Shown here one piece after another: positions 6,384-9,897 of a stretch of DNA of 9,897 nt. Both the position numbers and the translations under genes were made by a program. Source of the DNA: Gammaproteobacteria bacterium (GTDB lineage: Bacteria > Pseudomonadota > Gammaproteobacteria > Steroidobacterales > Woeseiaceae); contig JAOUNK010000099.1 in the NCBI GenBank assembly GCA_029881015.1, positions 1 through 9,897 of the forward strand, given 5' to 3'. Under the pieces are notes generated by a model that was not told the DNA's origin, did no database searches, and saw only the letters and a program-made list of their open reading frames with translations. The first letter of the stretch is position 1; every line of letters starts with the position of its first letter.

Positions 6384-7268
6384 ATGGAAGACCCCAATGT
6401 CTTCGCGGGCGCTTTTGTCGACCGCAGTGGCGAGCGCCGCAAGGATCCTGACTGGCTGGCCGAAGCGATGTCGGCTGATACCGCTCGCTTCGTGCCGGTC
6501 TGGGGCGATCGCTGCCTGGTTGGCGGCGATCCGCCCGGCGCGATCCTGCTCGAACGCGTGCAGATCGACCCGTTCATCGACGAACACAACGTCATATTCC
6601 TCGGCCTGTTTCGTCACCAGCCCGTGTTCGCCGTGGCGATCGATGCCGAGCTCGAGCCGCCATTCGCCAAACTCGGCGAGTTCAAGGACCTGCGCTTTTT
6701 GGGAACGGTCCTGCCGGCCGATGAAGCCAACCTGGCCGCCCATGCCAGGGCTATTGTCCTGTGGCATGGCACGACCCTGTTCTGTGGCAAGTGCGGTTCG
6801 GCATCGCAGCCCGAGGCCGGCGGTAATTCCCGGCGCTGCTGCAACCCGGACTGTCACCAGGTCATATTTCCGCGCACCGACCCGGCAATCATCGTGCTCG
6901 TCGCCAACGGCGACCGCTGCCTGCTTGGCCGCCAGGCAAACTGGCCCGAAGGACGGTACTCGACGATCGCGGGCTTCGTGGAACCCGGGGAAAGCCTCGA
7001 GGATGCCGTTCGCCGGGAGGTCTACGAGGAAACCAATATTCGTGTAGGCGCGGTACGCTACCATAGCTCCCAGCCGTGGCCGTTCCCGTCAGCGCTGATG
7101 CTTGGCTTCGTGGCGGAGGCCATCACGGATGACATCCGGCTGAACGACGGCGAACTCGAGGACGCTCGCTGGTTCACGCGCGACGACCTGAAGTCCGGCG
7201 ACGTCGGGCTGCCGTTCAGAATCTCGATTGCGCGGCGGCTCGTCGACGACTACATCCAGGATGCCTGA
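6384..7268 (+). CDS. nudC: NudC, NAD(H) diphosphatase / NAD-RNA decapping Nudix hydrolase
   Basis: A 294-residue NudC. The family hydrolyses NADH to NMNH and AMP and removes NAD caps from RNA. Order of parts: N-terminal domain (1-125, FAGAFVDRSGERR at the start is family-typical); zinc ribbon with Cys134, Cys137, Cys152 and Cys157 followed by FPRTDPA; Nudix domain from about 168 with the Nudix box 197-219 (GFVEPGES, REVYEET); then SQPWPFPS (229-236), the NADH-type specificity motif. Two small deviations: the box has Asn218 where Gly is usual, and Ala follows SQPWPFPS where Ser is usual. The catalytic Glu residues (212, 215, 216) remain. E. coli NudC is shorter (257 aa) mainly in the N-terminal domain. 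ATG 6384 has no clear Shine-Dalgarno. The next gene starts 2 nt after the stop. Confidence 0.94.
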   Translation: MEDPNVFAGAFVDRSGERRKDPDWLAEAMSADTARFVPVWGDRCLVGGDPPGAILLERVQIDPFIDEHNVIFLGLFRHQPVFAVAIDAELEPPFAKLGEFKDLRFLGTVLPADEANLAAHARAIVLWHGTTLFCGKCGSASQPEAGGNSRRCCNPDCHQVIFPRTDPAIIVLVANGDRCLLGRQANWPEGRYSTIAGFVEPGESLEDAVRREVYEETNIRVGAVRYHSSQPWPFPSALMLGFVAEAITDDIRLNDGELEDARWFTRDDLKSGDVGLPFRISIARRLVDDYIQDA

Positions 7269-7270
7269 CC

Positions 7271-8026
7271 ATGTGCCTCATCGCACTGAGCTTCGGAGAG
7301 CATCCTGACTTACCGCTCATCCTCGCCGCCAACCGCGACGAGTTCCATCGGCGGCCCTCACAGGATGCACGCTGGTGGCCGGACAAGCCGGATGTTGTCG
7401 GCGGGAGGGACTTGCAGGCAGGCGGTACGTGGCTGGCCCTGCACAGAAATGGCCGATTCGCGACGGTCACAAACTATCGCGATGCGAGGGCGCCCGAACC
7501 CGGTCACCTGTCGCGCGGCCATCTCGTTACCGGCTTTCTCGGCAGCGATCTGTCGCCTGGCGAATTCCTCGGCACGGTCGAGGAAGATCGGTATGCCGGG
7601 TTCAACCTGCTCGTCGGCACGCGCCATGAAGTCGCATACCTGTCCAATCGCGAAGATGGAACACGCAGCCTGGCCCCCGGCACCTACGGTCTCAGCAACG
7701 CACTTCTCGATGGGCCATGGCACAAGGTCGAACGCAGCAAGGAGCGCCTTGCCTCGCTGGTGGCGCGCGGTGCCGTGACCGAAACCGAGCTGATGCGCCT
7801 GATGAACGATCGCAACAAGGCCCCTGCCGCAGCCGTCGAAACCGACCGCCTGGACTTCCGCACCGCGCACGCGATTACGGCCCCCTTTATCGTGATGCCG
7901 GATTACGGCACACGCTGCACGACCGTTGTCCTTGCCGACAACCACGGCAACTGGCGGTTCACCGAAAGACGCTTCGACCCCGCCGGCCGGCGGACCGGCG
8001 AGGCCACGTTCACGTTTAGCGAGTGA
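7271..8026 (+). CDS. NRDE (TANGO2-like) family protein
   Basis: A 251-residue member of the NRDE/TANGO2 family (Pfam NRDE). The N-terminus has Cys2 (MCLI), the family NRDE motif at residues 21-24 (LAANRDEF), then WW, GGRD and AGGTWLAL, and later YGLSNALLD and TRCTTVVL. The fold resembles Ntn hydrolases, where Cys2 would be the nucleophile after Met removal; enzymatic activity is not well established for the family, and the animal member has been linked to heme and lipid handling. AGGA lies 9 nt before ATG 7271, inside the end of nudC, so the two genes are very likely one operon. No signal peptide is seen, so it is cytoplasmic. Confidence 0.9.
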   Translation: MCLIALSFGEHPDLPLILAANRDEFHRRPSQDARWWPDKPDVVGGRDLQAGGTWLALHRNGRFATVTNYRDARAPEPGHLSRGHLVTGFLGSDLSPGEFLGTVEEDRYAGFNLLVGTRHEVAYLSNREDGTRSLAPGTYGLSNALLDGPWHKVERSKERLASLVARGAVTETELMRLMNDRNKAPAAAVETDRLDFRTAHAITAPFIVMPDYGTRCTTVVLADNHGNWRFTERRFDPAGRRTGEATFTFSE

Positions 8027-8030
8027 CAGG

Positions 8031-8105
8031 CTACTCGTAGCGCAACGCGAGGATCGGATTCGAACGTGCGATGCGGATTGCGTGTCCTGCGAGCGCTGCC
8101 CGCAG
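8031..8105 (-). pseudogene. Remnant: C-terminal end of an ABC (FtsX/MacB-type) permease
   Basis: On the minus strand the frame ending at TAG 8033-8031 reads LRAALAGHAIRIARSN then PILALRYE. The ending P-x-x-ALRYE after an A-R-I/R-x-x-P helix is the usual C-terminus of FtsX/MacB-type ABC permeases. Upstream of about 8105 the resemblance stops and the frame runs into the histidine-kinase tail on the other strand. There is no room for the transmembrane part, so only ~24 codons remain. The stop lies 5 nt from the end of the NRDE gene. Identification rests on a short segment, hence moderate confidence. Confidence 0.5.
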
Positions 8106-8106
8106 G

Positions 8107-8250
8107 CTATTCGTCCCGTTCTACACCACCAAGGAACATGGCTCCGGCGTCGGCCTTGCACTGGCGCGGCAGGTCATGATCGCGCACGGCGGTTTCATCC
8201 GGGTCGCCGGGAACGATACAGGGGGAGCCACGTTCAGCCTCACTTTCTGA
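8107..8250 (+). pseudogene. Remnant: C-terminal end of a histidine kinase (HATPase G-box region)
   Basis: The plus-strand frame ending at TGA 8248-8250 reads LFVPFYTTKEHGSG then VGLALARQ, then IAHGG, and ends GGATFSLTF. This is the end of a sensor histidine kinase ATPase domain: F-box (VPFYTTK), G2-box (GSGVGLAL), AHGG and GATF. Only ~47 codons remain; the H-box, N-box and sensor region are missing and no start with a ribosome site exists. The kinase frame meets the permease remnant at about 8105, suggesting both were truncated by one event. Confidence 0.82.
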
Positions 8251-8270
8251 GCGGGCCGGCGCTTCGCTCA
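8248..8270. terminator. Inverted repeat between the kinase remnant and the carboxylesterase gene
   Basis: TGAGCG (8248-8253) and CGCTCA (8265-8270) form perfect 6-bp arms around an 11-nt GC-rich loop. The arms contain the stop codons of the two converging frames. A bidirectional terminator is possible, but no T-run follows on either strand. Confidence 0.25.
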
Positions 8271-8927
8271 GGCATAGATCTTCAACAGCCACTCGCGAAT
8301 ATCCCGGATCTCTTCGGGACAGACCGCGTGCGCCATCGGGTACTCGTGCCACTCCACCGCGAAACCGGCGTCTCTCAACGTCTGGGCCGACAGCCGACCC
8401 CATTGCAGCGGCAACATCGGATCGAAACTGCCGTGTGCCATGAAGACCGGCATATCTCGACTGCTGCCGGCCCCGTCGATTTCTCCCGGTAGCGGCAGGT
8501 ACGTCGACAAGGCCATCATGCCCGCAAGTTTTTCCTGCGTATGCAGTGCCGTGTTGATGGCGATCGCCCCACCCATGGAAAACCCGGCGATCACGATTTT
8601 GCCGGCAGCGATGCCGCGTTTCTTCTCGCGGCCGACCAGTTCTTCGAGGATTGCCGTGCTCTCGCGCACGCCGGCAGCATCGGCCCGGCCTTCCGCGTCC
8701 AGGCTGACGATGTCGTACCAGGCACGCATCGCCACGCCGCCGTTGATCGTCACGGGCCTCACCGGGGCGTGCGGGAACACGAATCGCAGGGGCAGATCCG
8801 CGGGCAGGCGCAGCTCGGGAACGATCGGCTCGAAATCATGGCCGTCGGCACCCAGCCCGTGCAGCCAGATGACGCTACCGACCGGGTCGTTGCCGGTTGT
8901 TACTTCTACGCACTCGGGTAAGGCCAC
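8268..8927 (-). CDS. Serine carboxylesterase / phospholipase (alpha/beta hydrolase 2 family)
   Basis: A 219-residue hydrolase of the carboxylesterase/lysophospholipase group (Abhydrolase_2). The oxyanion-side motif WLHGLGADGHDF is at 21-32. The catalytic triad is visible: Ser117 in GFSMGG, Asp169 in HGSFDPMLP and His200 in MAHAVCPEE. It also has PHAPVRPVT and the YDI segment typical of Pseudomonas esterase II-like enzymes. It probably cleaves short acyl esters or lysophospholipids in the cytoplasm; the real substrate is unknown. I chose GTG 8927-8925 (MALPECVEV) because GGAG lies 9 nt upstream; an in-frame TTG at 8942 would add 5 residues but would use that GGAG as coding sequence and has no site of its own. 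It is divergent from argR. Confidence 0.93.
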   Translation of the reverse strand: MALPECVEVTTGNDPVGSVIWLHGLGADGHDFEPIVPELRLPADLPLRFVFPHAPVRPVTINGGVAMRAWYDIVSLDAEGRADAAGVRESTAILEELVGREKKRGIAAGKIVIAGFSMGGAIAINTALHTQEKLAGMMALSTYLPLPGEIDGAGSSRDMPVFMAHGSFDPMLPLQWGRLSAQTLRDAGFAVEWHEYPMAHAVCPEEIRDIREWLLKIYA

Positions 8928-9064
8928 TAGAAAGAGCTCCAAACATCGAAAAGCGGCGCAGTGTAACCCATTCAGCCGAAAAAAAGTGTCCTCGGGGCTT
9001 GCTATTTATGTGCATTGTCTATTTACTATGCGCATATTTATGCAGTTCAGGCAATCAACTCCAC
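8928..9064 (+). promoter_or_regulatory. Divergent control region of the carboxylesterase and argR
   Basis: A 137-bp gap, AT-rich from about 9000. A plausible argR promoter is TTGCTA (8999-9004), 17 bp, TTTACT (9022-9027), which would start transcription near 9034, overlapping the ARG-box-like palindrome. A direct repeat TATTTATG occurs at 9003-9010 and 9035-9042. The ribosome site of argR is weak (AGG about 14 nt before ATG). Confidence 0.4.
9029..9046. promoter_or_regulatory. ARG-box-like operator upstream of argR
   Basis: The complementary strand of 9031-9044 reads TGCATAAATATGCG, containing the perfect palindrome GCATA-AA-TATGC. Compared with the E. coli ARG box core TGAAT-WWWW-ATTCA it keeps all W positions and 7 of 10 fixed bases, with symmetric substitutions. 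A half-site TGTGCATT (9009-9016) begins 20 bp upstream, near the spacing seen for paired ARG boxes. The position just before argR fits autoregulation by ArgR. Confidence 0.45.
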
Positions 9065-9517
9065 ATGCCCCCGACGACAGAAGACCAGATCCAGCGGCGC
9101 TCGGCCATTCGTGAGTTGCTCAGGCAGGGACCTGCCGAGACGCAGGCCTCGCTGGTGAGCGCCCTGCAGGGTCGGGGTTTCGTCGCGACGCAGTCGAGCG
9201 TCAGCCGCGACCTCCGGGAAATCGGCGCCGTCAAGACGGCCCGGGGCTACGAGCTGCCCGCGCGCGAGGCCTCGAGCGAGGACCATGTCGCTGGCGTCGC
9301 GAACCTGCTGCGCACCGCGACAGCGGCCGGTCCCCACCTGCTCGTCATCCACACCGCCGTGGGTGCGGCACAGCGGGTCGGCCTCGCCCTCGACCGCTGT
9401 GATTGGCCCGGCATCGTCGGCACCATTGCCGGCGACGACACCGTATTTGTCGCCACGGACTCCGCGGCGGCACAAAAGAACCTGATAACCCGGATCGAGC
9501 GCACTGCGCGATCCTGA
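9065..9517 (+). CDS. argR: Arginine repressor ArgR
   Basis: A 150-residue ArgR (E. coli 156 aa). The N-terminal winged helix-turn-helix spans about 9-60, with recognition segment SSVSRDLREIG (44-54). The C-terminal domain, which forms the hexamer and binds arginine, contains LLVIHTAVGAAQRV and GTIAGDDTVFVA; Asp124 and Asp125 correspond to the arginine-contacting Asp pair. It represses arginine biosynthesis genes when arginine is abundant. ATG 9065 is chosen from homology; in-frame extensions upstream (such as ATG 9008) add a Cys-rich unrelated segment and would run through the promoter. argG starts 14 nt after the stop, so the two are likely co-transcribed and both under ArgR control. Confidence 0.95.
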   Translation: MPPTTEDQIQRRSAIRELLRQGPAETQASLVSALQGRGFVATQSSVSRDLREIGAVKTARGYELPAREASSEDHVAGVANLLRTATAAGPHLLVIHTAVGAAQRVGLALDRCDWPGIVGTIAGDDTVFVATDSAAAQKNLITRIERTARS

Positions 9518-9531
9518 CCCCGGAGATAGTT

Positions 9532-9897
9532 GTGAACAAGGACCAGTCCCCCATCATCCTCGCCTTCTCGGGCGGCCTCGATACGTCGTTTTGCGTGCCA
9601 TGGCTCAAGGAACACCATGGCCGTGACGTGATCACCGCGTGTGTGGATACCGGCGGTATCGACGCAGAAGCCGCTGTCGCGCTGGAGAAGCGATCCCGGG
9701 CACTCGGTGCTGTCGAACACCTGCTCATCGATGCCAAACAGGAGTTCTTCGACACGGTCATCCGGTTTCTCATCGCCGGCAACGTGTTGCGCGGCAATGC
9801 GTACCCGCTGTGCGTGGGCGCGGAACGCGGCCTGCAGGCCGAGAAACTCGCCATGCTTGCCAGGGAGAGAGGCGCAACGACTGTCCCTCACGGCTGT
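9532..9897 (+). CDS. argG: Argininosuccinate synthase ArgG (N-terminal part, runs off window)
   Basis: The first 122 codons of argininosuccinate synthase, which joins citrulline and aspartate with ATP in the urea-cycle-like end of arginine synthesis. The PP-loop motif SGGLDTS (13-19) is intact, followed by VDTGG, ALGAVEHLLIDAK and the substrate-site stretch GNVLRGNAYPLCVGAERG. The frame is open to the window end; full proteins are about 400 residues. The start is GTG 9532 with GGAG 6 nt upstream. It directly follows argR, an arrangement that lets the repressor and a target gene share a transcript. Other arg genes may lie further right. Confidence 0.96.
   Translation, partial: MNKDQSPIILAFSGGLDTSFCVPWLKEHHGRDVITACVDTGGIDAEAAVALEKRSRALGAVEHLLIDAKQEFFDTVIRFLIAGNVLRGNAYPLCVGAERGLQAEKLAMLARERGATTVPHGC

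Noticed and set aside
6246..7064. A 272-codon minus-strand frame opposite nudC
   Set aside because: Antisense to a clear NudC with all motifs; no homology-like pattern and no ribosome site.
7358..8161. A 267-codon minus-strand frame opposite the NRDE gene
   Set aside because: It is antisense to the NRDE-family gene and is not in the frame that carries the permease remnant.
8897..9064. Upstream extension of argR by 56 codons
   Set aside because: It covers the promoter and operator-like sequence and part of the carboxylesterase gene, and ArgR proteins are about 150-156 residues.

Overview
The window looks like chromosomal DNA of a GC-rich gammaproteobacterium. The evidence is a type II secretion GspB tail, a YadG/YadH ABC exporter, MscL, an NADH-pyrophosphatase-type NudC, and an argR-argG pair, all with close gammaproteobacterial family resemblance. 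I cannot name the genus. Coding density is high and most genes are ordinary housekeeping or accessory genes. No tRNA, rRNA, CRISPR array or insertion sequence was seen.

Layout, left to right. (1) 3-365, plus: C-terminal end of gspB, cut by the window edge. (2) 378-2216, plus: a single-chain fusion of a FakA-like (DAK2) fatty-acid kinase and a DegV/FakB fatty-acid-binding domain. (3) 5200 down to 2184, minus: a four-gene block made of an unrecognised 205-aa protein, the ABC ATPase yadG, the permease yadH (GTGA overlap with yadG), and an SRAP/YedK abasic-site shielding protein starting 2 nt after yadH. The SRAP gene converges on the kinase fusion and overlaps it by 33 bp. (4) 5201-5343: an AT-rich divergent control region with two near-identical palindromes 31 bp apart. 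(5) 5344-5937, plus: an orphan FlhC-like zinc-binding regulator, followed 28 bp later by mscL. (6) 6384-8026, plus: nudC and an NRDE/TANGO2-family gene, 2 nt apart. (7) 8031-8250: two gene tails back to back, an ABC (FtsX/MacB-type) permease C-terminus on minus and a histidine-kinase C-terminus on plus. Their upstream halves are both missing at the same point near 8105, which looks like a deletion scar of a divergent locus. (8) 8927-8268, minus: a serine carboxylesterase. (9) 9065-9897, plus: argR and the first 122 codons of argG, with an ARG-box-like palindrome upstream of argR.

Functional links visible here: argR-argG joins arginine regulation and synthesis, probably autoregulated; yadG-yadH form one exporter; the FlhC-like gene is divergent from an unknown gene and they share a compact operator-like region. 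The most unusual items are the orphan FlhC-like regulator with its twin palindromes, the deletion scar at 8105, and the one-piece FakA-FakB architecture. I found no evidence for a wholly new defence or mobile system in this window.
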